From Sulfurimonas sediminis (GTDB taxonomy: Bacteria > Campylobacterota > Campylobacteria > Campylobacterales > Sulfurimonadaceae), in assembly GCF_014905115.1 (NCBI RefSeq), contig NZ_CP041235.1, positions 1,736,001 through 1,800,000 of the forward strand: a stretch of DNA of 64,000 nt, written 5' to 3'. Positions within the stretch are counted from its first letter, which is position 1. Every line of letters begins with the position of its first letter. Both the position numbers and the translations under genes were made by a program. This document shows positions 16,535 to 26,921 of this stretch, piece by piece. The notes below the pieces were generated by a model, which made no database searches, had not been told where the DNA came from, and worked only from the letters and a program-made list of their open reading frames with translations.

Positions 16535-18247
16535 TTACTTCCTCTCTTTTGCGGGGACTTCAGACTCTTCACTCAAAAGAGCCTCCAGCAAAGAAGCCAC
16601 CTCTTCGGGTGTATCTTCCGCCATAGTTTTTACTTTTTCCAAGATAACCTCATGTTTGAGGTCATCTTCATTAAAATTACTTCCCATACCAAGTTGCTCT
16701 TCAACTTTTTTACGCATTTTTTGTACTTTTTCTACCAAATCATCGCCCTCTTCTTCATCCAGCTCCAGTGAAGGGGCAACAAGCTCTTCTTCTTCTTTTG
16801 ACACTTCGAGCATCTTGTCCGCAAAGGGAGCAATGACTTTTTTGTACAAAACAAACAACAGAATAAACACAAACAGATATTTCAGCAAACCGGAAAATGG
16901 CGCCAGATATGTTTCACTGAATGCGATGGCTTTATTGACGCCCTGAGCACCTCTGCTTGCAGACGCTCTTTCAAACTGCAAATTTTGTACACTGATTTGA
17001 TCGCCTCTGTTTTGATCAATACCGATAGAACGGCTGGCAAGAGAGGTTAAGGCATTTATGTCCGCAGCATCCAAAGGCACATACTCCATCTCATCAGTCG
17101 GATTCCCCTCTTTGTCCAGTTTTGGTTTGTATTTTCCGTCAACGACAACTGCAGCCGTTATCCTTTTGATTCTTGCAAACTGGCTCTTTGTGGTGCTGAC
17201 GGTTTTTCCGACTTCATAATTCGTTGTACCGGAGTTTTTTGAATATTTCTCTACCATTTTATTTGAGGCAAGCCCCTGTACCGGGCCGATGTTACTCACA
17301 GTTCCCGGAACTCCTCCGACTTCTTTTGGTGCGCTTCCTTCCCTTTTTTCTTCATTAACCTGTTCGCTTCGTACAACATTTTCAGGATCATATTTTTCGG
17401 AAGTAGAGTTTTTTTGCGAAAAATCAAATTCTATGGTTACCTGTGCCACAACCTTGTCACTGCCGCCTACAAAAGGTGCAATAACATCAATGATTTTTTC
17501 CTGCTTTTTTTTCTCTTCTTTTATTTTATATTTTTGCTGGGCAATGGAGAGTTCACTCATCTGTGCCATTTCATCATCATCACCAAGTGTTACGCCGTCA
17601 CTGTCAATCAGCATTACATTAGAAGGTTTTAATTTTGGCACAGCTGCTGCGACAAGATTTTTAATTCCCCTTATTTGCTTGGAAGTAAGCATCCTTCCCT
17701 CAACCAACTGCACCATTACAGAGGCTGTCGGATCAACCTGTTTGGATACAAAGAGCGTCTCTTTCGGCAAAGCAAGACTCACTGTTGCTTTTTCTACAGG
17801 GGAAAGTGCACTGATAGTACGGGAAAGTTCGCCTTCCAATGCACGCAGATGCTTGATTTTTTGATCAAAGCTTGTAGCACCGAATTCCTGTTTGTCAAAA
17901 AGTTCAAATCCTACACCTCTGTTTTTTGGAATACCCAAAGAGGCAATGGAAATCCTCTCTTTATACACAATGTCACGAGGCACTTTGATAACATTGTTTG
18001 CTTCGATCTTATAAGGAATATTGTCTTTTTCAAGCTGTTCTACAACTTTTGCAGCTTCTGAGGGTGTCAAAGAATCAAAAAGTACTTCATATCTGTCAAG
18101 TGAAGTTTTTTTGGCAGTAAAAACAACTAAAAAAATCAAAAAAGCAACAATACCTATTACAGCAGCTGCTATAATCATTTTTTGCTGTTTTGTAAGTTTT
18201 GCATACAAAACTGATAATTGCGAAAAAAGTACTTTAAAATCCATCAA
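16535..18247 (-). CDS. fliF: Flagellar MS-ring protein FliF
   Basis: The inner-membrane ring on which the flagellar basal body is built. The 570-residue protein has an N-terminal membrane helix (about 24-45), ring-building motifs (LFDSLTPSEAAKVVEQLEKDNIPYKI; VALPKETLFVSKQVDPTASVMVQL), a periplasmic beta-collar region, a second membrane helix (about 465-485) and a cytoplasmic tail ending with the FliG-binding segment (LLSEESEVPAKERK at the end). Two Mets open the ORF; either could start. It follows hisC with a 16-base gap. Confidence 0.96.
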   Translation of the reverse strand: MMDFKVLFSQLSVLYAKLTKQQKMIIAAAVIGIVAFLIFLVVFTAKKTSLDRYEVLFDSLTPSEAAKVVEQLEKDNIPYKIEANNVIKVPRDIVYKERISIASLGIPKNRGVGFELFDKQEFGATSFDQKIKHLRALEGELSRTISALSPVEKATVSLALPKETLFVSKQVDPTASVMVQLVEGRMLTSKQIRGIKNLVAAAVPKLKPSNVMLIDSDGVTLGDDDEMAQMSELSIAQQKYKIKEEKKKQEKIIDVIAPFVGGSDKVVAQVTIEFDFSQKNSTSEKYDPENVVRSEQVNEEKREGSAPKEVGGVPGTVSNIGPVQGLASNKMVEKYSKNSGTTNYEVGKTVSTTKSQFARIKRITAAVVVDGKYKPKLDKEGNPTDEMEYVPLDAADINALTSLASRSIGIDQNRGDQISVQNLQFERASASRGAQGVNKAIAFSETYLAPFSGLLKYLFVFILLFVLYKKVIAPFADKMLEVSKEEEELVAPSLELDEEEGDDLVEKVQKMRKKVEEQLGMGSNFNEDDLKHEVILEKVKTMAEDTPEEVASLLEALLSEESEVPAKERK

Positions 18248-18263
18248 CTTCCCATCTTAAATT

Positions 18264-19358
18264 TTATAATAACAGTGATGCAAGTTCAAAAAAACGGCTG
18301 TTTTGCTCTTTTGTTCCGACAGTTACACGAATTGCATTCATTCCATAACCACTTAAATCCCGTACTATCATTCCTTTACGCAATAAAGCATTAGAAATTT
18401 CTGTCGAATTTTGTGTGTTATTCAGACATAAAGTAACAAAGTTTGTATAACTCTCTATTATATCTATTTTTTGCTCATTTGCAAACTCTTCATAGCGTTT
18501 CATCTCCTGGAAATTTAAAGCGATACAATTATTTACAAATTCCTCATCTTCAAGTGCAACACTCGCAGCTTCAAGTGACAATGTCGTTATGTTAAAAGGC
18601 GGTCTCAGTTTATAAAGTTCTTTTATAATATTTTCTGACGAAATACCATACCCGACACGCATGCCTCCAAGTCCGTAGGCTTTTGAAAAAGTACCCAGAT
18701 AAATGACATTTTCAAATTTTTCAACCAACTCTTGAGGCATGATTTTTTTACTTTCATCTTTATATGCGGCATATTCCATATAGGCACCGTCTACAACAAC
18801 CAACGTGTCATTGTCGATCTTTTCTATAAACTCCATCAATTTGTCTGTATCTATCGCATCCCCTGTCGGGTTATTCGGTGTACACAAAAAAATTATCGCA
18901 GGATTTGTCGCTTTATAAAGCCCGTAAAACTCATCCAAATCATGCTCCTGTGATGCAGTTCTCACAATCTCTGCCCCGACATGTTTTGCATAAATCTCAT
19001 ACATTGCGAAGGTCACACTGTTCATCAGTATTTTGGAATTTTCATCAGCTTTTGCATGCATAATAAATTCTATAACCTGATCACTGCCACTGCCGATAAT
19101 AAGATTTTTGTGTTCCAGTGCATATTTTTTTGTTAATGCATTTTTAAGTTTAAGCATACTGTCATCAGGATAAAGTGCCATATTCGGTATAATTTTTGCC
19201 ACGGCGCTTTGCACTTTGGGGGAGCATCCGTACGGATTTTCATTTGAAGCAAGTTTTACAATATCTTTTGGTTCTATGCCGAATTCACGTACGACAAGTT
19301 CTATAGGCTTGCCCGCCTCATAAGTCTTGATATTTTGCAGTTTTTTATTAAATTTCAC
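18264..19358 (-). CDS. hisC: Histidinol-phosphate aminotransferase
   Basis: A PLP enzyme that transaminates imidazole acetol phosphate in histidine biosynthesis and often also aromatic keto acids, which fits its pairing with pheA. Motifs are [43 protein letters not shown] and [18 protein letters not shown] (PLP lysine). The 364 residues are normal. The start overlaps pheA by 4 bases, supporting translational coupling. Confidence 0.94.
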   Translation of the reverse strand: MKFNKKLQNIKTYEAGKPIELVVREFGIEPKDIVKLASNENPYGCSPKVQSAVAKIIPNMALYPDDSMLKLKNALTKKYALEHKNLIIGSGSDQVIEFIMHAKADENSKILMNSVTFAMYEIYAKHVGAEIVRTASQEHDLDEFYGLYKATNPAIIFLCTPNNPTGDAIDTDKLMEFIEKIDNDTLVVVDGAYMEYAAYKDESKKIMPQELVEKFENVIYLGTFSKAYGLGGMRVGYGISSENIIKELYKLRPPFNITTLSLEAASVALEDEEFVNNCIALNFQEMKRYEEFANEQKIDIIESYTNFVTLCLNNTQNSTEISNALLRKGMIVRDLSGYGMNAIRVTVGTKEQNSRFFELASLLL

Positions 19359-20437
19359 TCTTCACCCTTTACGTAACTTCCAAGCCAAGTGACTTCGTCT
19401 TTATGTTTTTGTATAACTTTTTGAATCTTTTCCTCATCTATGTGACCATAAAAGTCTATATAAAACCAGTAGCCAAAACCACCTTTGTCTCTTGAGGGAC
19501 GAGACTCAATTTTTGAAAGATTTATCTTCTCTTCTTCAAAATCCTGTAAAAAACGCACCAGAGAACCAGCTTCAACAGCGTCTTTTAATCGTACCAGTAT
19601 CGAAGTTTTATCATTTTCACTGACAGCATTTTTAAAATCACTTAAAATGACGAAACGCGTTGTATTGTCTATGGCATCTTCAATGTTTTCAAACAGAGTA
19701 GGCAGTCCATACAGTTTTGCTGCAATATGAGAGCATATTGCAGCTGAATTTGGCTCACGTGCCGCCAAAATGGCTGCTTTTGCCGTCGATTCTACCGGAA
19801 TCAGTTCAACATTGATCAAACCGTGTTCATTTAAAAATTCCCGACACTGTCCAAACCCTTTGTCTTTTGAGTAGATTTTTGTAATATCCTCAAGTTTTTC
19901 TGCCTTTGTTGCAAAAGACATATGAATCGGCATATAAAGTTCTGCAACAATTTTCATAGAACTTTTTGCCAGCAGATCAAGTGTCTCTCCGACAATTCCG
20001 TCACGGGAATTTTCAATAGGCACAACGGCAAACTTGGCACGGCCAGATTCAAGTGTTTTAAATACAGAAGCGATAGAGTTTAAAGAAAGATAGTCACTCA
20101 TAGCCCCAAAACGGCTCTCAGCCGCCTGATGCGTAAAACTCCCTTCAGGCCCCAAATAGGCTATACGTTCCGGCAGTTCCAAGTTTCTTGCCACAGCAAA
20201 AATTTCTAGAAATATCGCTTCTATCGCTTTGTAATTTAACAGTCCGCCCTCTTTTTCATTCAAAGAAACCAGTCTGTCAATAATTGCTTTTTCACGTTCG
20301 GGTCTATAGATTGCGCCACCGGTCTCTTTTTTAATTTCTCCGACTCTCTGGACAACTTTCATACGCTTATTCAGCAGTGTAAGCATCTCATTGTCTATTT
20401 CATCTATCGCTTCTCTACAGTCATCTAAAGTTTTCAT
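19355..20437 (-). CDS. pheA: Bifunctional chorismate mutase / prephenate dehydratase (P-protein)
   Basis: Converts chorismate to prephenate and then phenylpyruvate for phenylalanine synthesis. Residues 1-85 form the chorismate mutase helix bundle ([22 protein letters not shown]). Residues about 90-270 form the dehydratase domain ([18 protein letters not shown]; the catalytic Thr-Arg-Phe in DNTTRFVIL). Residues about 280-360 are an ACT domain with the phenylalanine-binding KIESRPSR, so feedback inhibition is likely. It overlaps the upstream HAD gene by one base and hisC by 4. Confidence 0.95.
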   Translation of the reverse strand: MKTLDDCREAIDEIDNEMLTLLNKRMKVVQRVGEIKKETGGAIYRPEREKAIIDRLVSLNEKEGGLLNYKAIEAIFLEIFAVARNLELPERIAYLGPEGSFTHQAAESRFGAMSDYLSLNSIASVFKTLESGRAKFAVVPIENSRDGIVGETLDLLAKSSMKIVAELYMPIHMSFATKAEKLEDITKIYSKDKGFGQCREFLNEHGLINVELIPVESTAKAAILAAREPNSAAICSHIAAKLYGLPTLFENIEDAIDNTTRFVILSDFKNAVSENDKTSILVRLKDAVEAGSLVRFLQDFEEEKINLSKIESRPSRDKGGFGYWFYIDFYGHIDEEKIQKVIQKHKDEVTWLGSYVKGEE

Positions 20438-21225
20438 TATTGCTCCATCTTGTGGCGGATTAAAATATCCTGCATATTTTTATATATAAAATCGGGGATG
20501 TTTGCTTCTTTTAAAAAAGGGACAATTTCCTCGGCACTTTTATATTTTCCGCTTGTTACAAAGAGTGTTTTCATACCAAGCTCTTTTGCTCCGCCCAGGT
20601 CACCTTTGACATCATCACTGATGATAGTTATGTTTTGAAAATCTGCGGCAGGATTTTGTCTTTTAATTCTTTTGAGGGCTTCATTGTAAAATGCCTGACT
20701 CGGTTTGCCTACAACATCATAAGAACAGCTTGTCGCAAATTCAAGCATCTTCAAAATAGCACCTACTCCAGGGTAGCGCCTGTTGTTTTTTGCATAAATA
20801 GATGTCTCATGCATACCGACAAGTTTCGCACCATCAAGTAAAAAATCTATCATTTGCGCATATTCATCCGCAGAAAAATTCTCTTTTATGGCAATCAGTA
20901 CTGTTTTGGGATTTGTGTAGTCAAGTTTGTATCCCATACTTTGCAGTGTCTGCAAAAACTCTTGTGCCCCATATGCGGCTACAGCCTCTTTTTCTACACG
21001 GGATTCCAGAAGCATTAAAGGGTCAAGGTACTTTGTCGCGTCAAACTCAAAACCCAGTCTGTTCAGATATGCCAAAAAATCCTGTGATGCTTTTTTTGTA
21101 TTATTCGTTATAATCATATAAGGGATATGCTCACGGTTGAGCATTTGTATAAACTCCCTGCTTCCGTCTATTGGAGATTTGTCTTCATCACTGATAAGCG
21201 TTCCCTGCACATCTATAAAATACAT
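20437..21225 (-). CDS. HAD-superfamily hydrolase, subfamily IIA (NagD-like)
   Basis: A 262-residue phosphatase-like protein: motif I is degenerate, YFIDVQGTLI, where the usual DxDGT reads DVQGT, so the second Asp is replaced by Gln. Motif II is YMIITNNTKKAS; the IIA cap follows, then VVGKPSQAFYNEALKR (Lys) and IISDDVKGDLGGAKELGM (metal-binding Asp residues). The Asp-to-Gln change may weaken or abolish classic phosphatase activity. The gene keeps this place beside pheA in Campylobacter too, but its role is unknown. Confidence 0.85.
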   Translation of the reverse strand: MYFIDVQGTLISDEDKSPIDGSREFIQMLNREHIPYMIITNNTKKASQDFLAYLNRLGFEFDATKYLDPLMLLESRVEKEAVAAYGAQEFLQTLQSMGYKLDYTNPKTVLIAIKENFSADEYAQMIDFLLDGAKLVGMHETSIYAKNNRRYPGVGAILKMLEFATSCSYDVVGKPSQAFYNEALKRIKRQNPAADFQNITIISDDVKGDLGGAKELGMKTLFVTSGKYKSAEEIVPFLKEANIPDFIYKNMQDILIRHKMEQ

Positions 21226-21226
21226 T

Positions 21227-22438
21227 TTAATCTACTAAAAATTCTTGTTCTAGACAGATAAGATCTTCAAAGCACTCTCTTTTTCTGATAAGTCTTGCTT
21301 TGGAGTTTTCAACAGCGACTTCCGCACTTCGTCCACGTGTATTGTAATTGCTTCCCATGCCAAAGCCATAGGCACCTGCACTGTGAATCACAAGCAGATC
21401 ATTTCTCTTTAGCTCCGGCAGAGGATAGTTTTTCGCAAAAAAGTCACCGCTTTCACACACCGGACCGACTATGTCTACTTCTCTCACCGGATCTTTGTTC
21501 TCTGTAATCGCTTCTATCTTATGATATGCATTGTAGAGTGCTGGCCGAAGCAGATCATTCATCGCACCGTCAACAACAACAAATTTTTTGTCACCGTTTT
21601 GTTTTTCATAAAGAACTCTCGTCACAAAGTACCCTGCATTTGCCGTCAAAAACCTGCCAGGTTCACAAAGAATCGTCAAATCCAGTGCCGTAAGTGTTCC
21701 TAAAATTGCCTGTGCATAATCATATGGATTTATTGTCTCTTCATTGTCATATTTTATGCCAAGTCCCCCACCGATATCAAAAAACTTCAACTCTATATCA
21801 ATAGCCTGCAGTGAACGTACCAAATCTGCAACTATTTCGGCAGCTTCTCTTATCGGCTGCAGCTGTGTCAGTTGTGAACCTATATGAAAATGAATACCGA
21901 CAGGATCCAGATACTGGGAATTTTTAGCCTTGATATACATACGTTTGGCACTTGAGAGATCTACACCAAATTTATTGTCATGCAGTCCTGTAGAAATATA
22001 AGGATGTGTCTGCGGGTCAATATTGGGATTTACTCTGATACTTATGCGTGAAGGCTTGTCCAGTCTCTTTGCAATAGCCTCAACCCGCTCAAGTTCCGCT
22101 TCGCTTTCAACATTGATATATAAAATGTCTTTTTCTAGCGCTTCACGTATCTCTTCATCACTTTTGCCGACACCGGAAAATATAATTTTATAAGCGGGGA
22201 TTCCTGCCAAAAGAGCACGACGCACTTCTCCGATAGAAACACAGTCAGCACCACTGCCCATTTTTGCAAAATGACGCACAACGCTTAAATTTGAATTTGC
22301 TTTTACTGCATAGGCAATAATAGACTTACGTCCTCTGAATGCCTCTTTTAACTCTGTATACTGTGCGGACATATAATCAAAATCATATACGTACAAGGGT
22401 GTTCCATACTCATCTGCCAATGCTTTAAAATCAATCAT
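21227..22438 (-). CDS. lysA: Diaminopimelate decarboxylase
   Basis: Removes CO2 from meso-diaminopimelate to give lysine, using PLP. The PLP lysine is in IIAYAVKANSN near the N-terminus. FHIGSQLTQLQP, FFDIGGGLGIKYD (phosphate-binding Gly-rich loop), EPGRFL and VGPVCESGDFFAK (active-site Cys-Glu-Ser) complete the fold-type III decarboxylase signature. The length of 403 residues is normal. It heads the lysA-HAD-pheA-hisC-fli-dxs run, 53 bases downstream of the Lpt permease. Confidence 0.95.
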   Translation of the reverse strand: MIDFKALADEYGTPLYVYDFDYMSAQYTELKEAFRGRKSIIAYAVKANSNLSVVRHFAKMGSGADCVSIGEVRRALLAGIPAYKIIFSGVGKSDEEIREALEKDILYINVESEAELERVEAIAKRLDKPSRISIRVNPNIDPQTHPYISTGLHDNKFGVDLSSAKRMYIKAKNSQYLDPVGIHFHIGSQLTQLQPIREAAEIVADLVRSLQAIDIELKFFDIGGGLGIKYDNEETINPYDYAQAILGTLTALDLTILCEPGRFLTANAGYFVTRVLYEKQNGDKKFVVVDGAMNDLLRPALYNAYHKIEAITENKDPVREVDIVGPVCESGDFFAKNYPLPELKRNDLLVIHSAGAYGFGMGSNYNTRGRSAEVAVENSKARLIRKRECFEDLICLEQEFLVD

Positions 22439-22491
22439 AAAAATTCCAAATATTTTTTAGATGATTTTATCTAAAATGTGCTTAGAAGTGC

Positions 22492-23568
22492 CTAAGACAG
22501 TAGTGCTCTGTGTCTATACCACTGAAAAAAGGCCAACAGAGCCAATATTGCAACAGGAAGGACTATCCCGATTTCACTCGGTATCACTTTATTATTTGCA
22601 AGCTTTATCAGAAAAAAGAGAATCCCCCAGGTGAGCAAAGTTGCCAGGATTGCACCAAATGTAAAAAGCGAAACATTCAAAAACCGTACACTCATTGGGA
22701 CAAAGAAAAATATTATAACAATCAGACAGGGAACAAAAAAAGGATAGATAAATATTTTATAAAGTGCTGATTTGATATTATCCGTATTAATGTTTTGTTT
22801 ATTGAGTAAAAGCATAGCATCAACGGCATCTATAATTGTAAAATTCACTTTTCCCTCATAAACCTGGTCAAGCATTTTAGGACGAAACCCTTCTAAAATT
22901 TTCAAATCTTTTGCTTTTGTGACTTGAATACCGGGTGAGGCAAGAGATAAATCATCAGGCTTTGTAATAATGTCAGCCTGTCTGATAAACCAGTAGTTGT
23001 CTGTGTATCTGGCTGACTTGGCAACAACGACCTCTTTTAAAGACTCATTGGTAACACTAAACACACGAATATTCTTCGCAGTTTCCTGCAGAGGAAGCAG
23101 TTTTGAAAAATATATGTACTTTCCCCTGTAGGCAAAAAAAAGATCGCGTGTGGGACTTAAATATTGTGAATTCTTTTTAATATTTCTGGAAAACTCTTCT
23201 GCTCTGGCAAAATTCGACCAGGCATGCAGCGCTATAAAAAGCACGATAACAGCGGTAGAAACAAGAACAAAGGGACGCAAAACATCTACTCTTGAATATC
23301 CCAAAGAAAAGAATGAAACAAGTGCATTGGAGCGGATAAGATATATTTTTGTAGATATCATCCCAAATACCAGTGCGATTGGCAGTAAAATATCTATGGC
23401 AGAAAATGATTTGTACACCAGATAAATCAAAATAAGATTTGCCGATGACTTGGATAAATCCTGGGCACTGCCCATATAGTCAAATCCGACAACAAACAGG
23501 ACCAAAGCTGTCAGTATAATCAAAAAATATTTTATATAGTGCCATGAAATATATCTGAATGCTAACAT
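22492..23568 (-). CDS. LPS export permease, LptF/LptG (YjgP/YjgQ) family
   Basis: An inner-membrane permease that, with LptB, drives lipopolysaccharide toward the outer membrane. It has three hydrophobic helices at the N-terminus (about 8-30, 50-75, 90-115), a periplasmic domain (about 130-260) and three C-terminal helices (about 270-345), the usual LptF/G topology. The open frame reaches 23595, but MLAFRYISWHYIKYF at 23568 fits the family N-terminus and overlaps pth by 7 bases. LptF and LptG cannot be told apart safely here; no second copy is in the window. Confidence 0.85.
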   Translation of the reverse strand: MLAFRYISWHYIKYFLIILTALVLFVVGFDYMGSAQDLSKSSANLILIYLVYKSFSAIDILLPIALVFGMISTKIYLIRSNALVSFFSLGYSRVDVLRPFVLVSTAVIVLFIALHAWSNFARAEEFSRNIKKNSQYLSPTRDLFFAYRGKYIYFSKLLPLQETAKNIRVFSVTNESLKEVVVAKSARYTDNYWFIRQADIITKPDDLSLASPGIQVTKAKDLKILEGFRPKMLDQVYEGKVNFTIIDAVDAMLLLNKQNINTDNIKSALYKIFIYPFFVPCLIVIIFFFVPMSVRFLNVSLFTFGAILATLLTWGILFFLIKLANNKVIPSEIGIVLPVAILALLAFFQWYRHRALLS

Positions 23569-24116
23569 TCCATTGCCTTTTGGGAGTATTTGCATCGTGT
23601 CTCTTCCAATGAATGTGTCAGTAAAAACTCCACTGCATCACAACATTTATCTATCCATTCCGGCAGACATTTTTGTTCTGTTGCACTAAAAGGACTCAAT
23701 ACATAAGAGGCGACTTCTCCCTTATTCGCTGGTTTTGCTATGCCCATTCTTACTCTGACATATTCACGGGATATTTTTGAATCTATTGATTTGAGACCGT
23801 TATGCCCGCCATGTCCTCCGCCTTTTTTAAAACGCAAGGCACCAAAGGGAAGATCCAAATCATCATGTATCACAACAACATCTTCAATTTTGTAAAACTG
23901 CTTTACTTTTACAACAGATTCTCCGGAAAGATTCATATATGTCAACGGTTTTAATAAAAAATGATTTTGAAATTTATAGAGTTCACCTTGAAATGATGAG
24001 GAGGAGATTTTGCTGGCATTATGACGACGAATCAGTTCATCTATAACCATAAAGCCGATATTATGGCGTGTAGCTTTATAGTCGGATCCAGGGTTTCCCA
24101 GCCCAACTATAAGCAT
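23562..24116 (-). CDS. pth: Peptidyl-tRNA hydrolase
   Basis: Frees tRNA from prematurely released peptidyl-tRNA. Motifs are LIVGLGNPGSDYKATRHNIGFM (catalytic His in TRHNIGF), KPLTYMNLSGESV, VVIHDDLDLPFGALRFKKGGGHGGHNGLKSI and YVRVRMGIAKP. The 184 residues are standard. It lies 7 bases after rplY, and this rplY-pth pairing is widely conserved. Confidence 0.96.
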   Translation of the reverse strand: MLIVGLGNPGSDYKATRHNIGFMVIDELIRRHNASKISSSSFQGELYKFQNHFLLKPLTYMNLSGESVVKVKQFYKIEDVVVIHDDLDLPFGALRFKKGGGHGGHNGLKSIDSKISREYVRVRMGIAKPANKGEVASYVLSPFSATEQKCLPEWIDKCCDAVEFLLTHSLEETRCKYSQKAMEC

Positions 24117-24123
24117 ATTGCTA

Positions 24124-24660
24124 CTACTTAGCTTTGATAATACTTAGTACGGCAACACGGTCAGCATCTGTAAATTGTACATTTTCAGTTACTTCGATGT
24201 CACGAATAAGCTTAGCGTCACCAATATCCATATCTGTTACATCAATTGTAATTGCTTTTGGTAAATCTTCAATCTTGGCTTTGACTCTTAAACGTCTTTT
24301 TGAAATATTTACAAGTCCTTTGTTTTTCACACCGATTGAATCACCGACCGCTTCAACAGGAACCATATAATGTGTTACAACACCTGGCTGTGCCACCATT
24401 AAATCTACATGTAAAAGTTTTCCTGTTACCGGATGAGACTCATATGCCTGAACAACAACCTGCATCTCTTTTCCATCAATTGAAACCGGAAATGCCAATG
24501 TGTTTTTATTACGAACAGTACGGATATACTCATTTTCTTTAAATGCGGCATTGATATTTTCAAGCCCTTTTCCGTAAATATTCGCAATTAGATAACCATC
24601 ACGGCGAAGCGCTTTTGTGCCCTTTTTGCCAATACTCTCTCTAACTATACCTTCTAACAT
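24124..24660 (-). CDS. rplY: 50S ribosomal protein L25/general stress protein Ctc
   Basis: Binds 5S rRNA on the large subunit. The 178-residue protein has the N-terminal L25 fold ([32 protein letters not shown]) and the C-terminal TL5/Ctc beta domain (about 95-178; [33 protein letters not shown]), so it is the long form rather than the short E. coli form. A Shine-Dalgarno AAAGGAC precedes the ATG by 5 bases. Confidence 0.94.
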   Translation of the reverse strand: MLEGIVRESIGKKGTKALRRDGYLIANIYGKGLENINAAFKENEYIRTVRNKNTLAFPVSIDGKEMQVVVQAYESHPVTGKLLHVDLMVAQPGVVTHYMVPVEAVGDSIGVKNKGLVNISKRRLRVKAKIEDLPKAITIDVTDMDIGDAKLIRDIEVTENVQFTDADRVAVLSIIKAK

Positions 24661-24691
24661 ATGAAGTCCTTTGTCTTTTAAAATAGGCGCA

Positions 24692-24697
24692 ATTATA
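24692..24697 (-). promoter_or_regulatory. -10 box of the rplY-pth operon
   Basis: On the minus strand TGTATAATTG lies 31 bases before the rplY ATG, in the 56-base gap after pilT. It gives the rplY-pth-lpt-lysA group its own promoter in addition to read-through from pilT. Confidence 0.5.
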
Positions 24698-24716
24698 CAG
24701 TTTTATGGATTAAACT

Positions 24717-25907
24717 TTACTTTAAATCAAAAATATCATCATCGTCAGAAGATATTTCAACTTTTGGCAGTTCATTTTCTTCAGCCATATCTGCCATTGT
24801 TCCGCTTATAAGTCCGTTCATTTTCAGCTCTACATCAGAAGCACTCGTCGCATTGTTAAGCGCTTCTTCCTTGGAAATGACACCTTCATTGTAAAGATCC
24901 AGGATAGCCTGATCAAAACTTTGTGATTTGTAATGCTCTTTTCCTGCTTCAATTGCATCACGAATTTCGTAATCTCTGTTTTCCAAAATGAGTTTTTCAA
25001 TTGTCGGAGTGCGTACTAATACTTCAAGAGCAGCACGACGCCCTTCATTAAGTGCAGGGATAAGCCTCTGGGATACGACTCCCTGCAAAACACCTGCAAG
25101 TGAAAGACGCACACGGTTTTGTTCCTCTGTCGGAAACTGCGCAATGATACGGTTAACAGTTTCTTTTGCATCAACAGTATGCAGTGTTGAAAAAACAAGG
25201 TGACCGGTGTCTGCCGCATGCAGTGCAAGGTTTATCGTCTCCTGATCCCGCATTTCCCCTACCAGAATAATATCAGGATCTTCACGAAGTGCTGCACGCA
25301 GAGCCGTTCCAAAAGAGAGTGTATCCTGTCCTACAGAACGCTGATTGATGATACAGTTTCTGTCCTTGTGTACAAATTCAATCGGATCTTCAATGGTAAT
25401 GATGTGCTTTTTCTTCGTAAGATTAATCTCATTGATAAGTGCTGCAAGTGTTGTAGACTTACCGCTTCCGGTAACACCCGTCACAAGAACCAGGCCTCTT
25501 TCTCTTTGTGTAAAACTTTTGACAATATCCGGCAAATGAAGTTCTTCAAATGAAGGAATTTTGATAGGAATCACACGAAATACTGCCGATACTCCGTCCA
25601 TCTGAAAAAATATATTGACACGGAAACGATTGTTTTCATCATAAGGATATACCAAATCGAGCTCTTTTTTTGCAACAAACTCAGCAAAACGCCCTTTTAA
25701 AAGTTCTTTTGCAAATATCAGAGCATCCTCTTTTGTTAAAATACCACCGGAAAACTGAACAATATTTCCATTAATCCTGGCCCGAATTACAGCATTGGCC
25801 TTTACATGTAAGTCACTGCCTCCTACCTCTATCATCTTTTTAAGGTGCAGGCGTATTTTTTTTAACTGCTCAAATGTTAACTTACTGACATCAACCTCTG
25901 TATTCAT
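24717..25907 (-). CDS. pilT: PilT-type twitching/retraction ATPase
   Basis: A hexameric ATPase that depolymerises type IV pili. The 396-residue protein has the N-terminal PAS-like domain (GGSDLHVKANAVIRARINGNI), Walker A GVTGSGKST, Asp box (IITIEDPIEFVH), Walker B region ALREDPDIILVGEMRD and His box (ADTGHLVFSTLHT). The C-terminal tail is unusually acidic (EISSDDDDIFDLK) and extends beyond typical PilT. No pilin genes are in the window. The start overlaps tal by 4 bases. Confidence 0.9.
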   Translation of the reverse strand: MNTEVDVSKLTFEQLKKIRLHLKKMIEVGGSDLHVKANAVIRARINGNIVQFSGGILTKEDALIFAKELLKGRFAEFVAKKELDLVYPYDENNRFRVNIFFQMDGVSAVFRVIPIKIPSFEELHLPDIVKSFTQRERGLVLVTGVTGSGKSTTLAALINEINLTKKKHIITIEDPIEFVHKDRNCIINQRSVGQDTLSFGTALRAALREDPDIILVGEMRDQETINLALHAADTGHLVFSTLHTVDAKETVNRIIAQFPTEEQNRVRLSLAGVLQGVVSQRLIPALNEGRRAALEVLVRTPTIEKLILENRDYEIRDAIEAGKEHYKSQSFDQAILDLYNEGVISKEEALNNATSASDVELKMNGLISGTMADMAEENELPKVEISSDDDDIFDLK

Positions 25908-26887
25908 AATGCCTCCAATATCTCTTGGAATGCTTTTTTAAATGCTTCAAGACCATCATCTATTTGCTTTTGCAGCACTTCATCCATTTTAACGCCGGTA
26001 TCTTCTATCTGTGTAAAATGTCTGTTAATGATTTTTTTATCAATCGGCAAAGCTGCTTTTTTAGAACCATTATGTGCATGGAAAGCTTTAATGGTATCTA
26101 CAGGGGCTGTATTGACACTGTTATACGCCAACAGTTTTTCGATGTAATAATAAGGCGGCAGGGAGTCGTCTTTTACTCCGGTACTGGCAAAAAGAGCTCG
26201 GCATCCCTCTACATTCATACTCTGAATCTCTTCATAGATGACAGAAGTATTGTATATGCCAGTCAATCCTGTTTCTATACCGTTTTCTTTTAAGAGTGTA
26301 TCAAGTGCCCGGTCGATTCTGCTGACAAAAATACTGATAACAGTAGGCACACTTTTGCCATATGTTTCACTCCCTTTTTCAAAAGCCTGTGCACAGTATA
26401 TAGCCTGAGATTTTTTAAAAATCAATGTTGCATTGACAGGAATTCCCACAGATGTCAATACCTGCATCGCTTCATACCCAGCTTCTGTGGCAGGAACTTT
26501 TATCATAACATTTTCTCTGTTGATTGCCTTAAAAAGCCTTTTTCCCTCTGCAGCAGTTGCCTGTGCATCATCACACAAAAAAGGATCAACTTCTATACTG
26601 ACATAGCCGTCATCCCCTTTCTCATACAAAGGTTTTAAAATATCTGCTGCTTTTCGTATGTCATATATTGCCACTGCTTCATATTTTTCTTTTGGAGAGA
26701 GCGCATCAAGTGATGCAAGTTGCTCTTTGTACGCAGGAGAACTTAAAATTGCATTCTTAAATATAGCCGGATTTGAAGTGGCTCCGTTGATTATTTTTTT
26801 GTCTATAAGTTCTTTAAACTCTTTGTCCAGGTAATCTCTTTCTATAAAATCAGCCCATAATGAAAACTTCAAATCTTCTATATACAT
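25904..26887 (-). CDS. tal: Transaldolase
   Basis: Exchanges three-carbon units in the non-oxidative pentose phosphate pathway, via a Schiff base on the lysine in NVMIKVPATEAGYEAM. LWADFIERDYL, NGATSNPAIFKNAI and YNTSVIYEEI are consistent with the long bacterial transaldolase form seen in actinobacteria and Campylobacterota (327 residues). GGAG lies just before the ATG. The upstream region carries a large palindrome and an IS copy, so its promoter may be affected. Confidence 0.92.
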   Translation of the reverse strand: MYIEDLKFSLWADFIERDYLDKEFKELIDKKIINGATSNPAIFKNAILSSPAYKEQLASLDALSPKEKYEAVAIYDIRKAADILKPLYEKGDDGYVSIEVDPFLCDDAQATAAEGKRLFKAINRENVMIKVPATEAGYEAMQVLTSVGIPVNATLIFKKSQAIYCAQAFEKGSETYGKSVPTVISIFVSRIDRALDTLLKENGIETGLTGIYNTSVIYEEIQSMNVEGCRALFASTGVKDDSLPPYYYIEKLLAYNSVNTAPVDTIKAFHAHNGSKKAALPIDKKIINRHFTQIEDTGVKMDEVLQKQIDDGLEAFKKAFQEILEAL

Positions 26888-26921
26888 TTTATCTCCGCTC
26901 TTTTGTAATTTTTTTCAAAAA

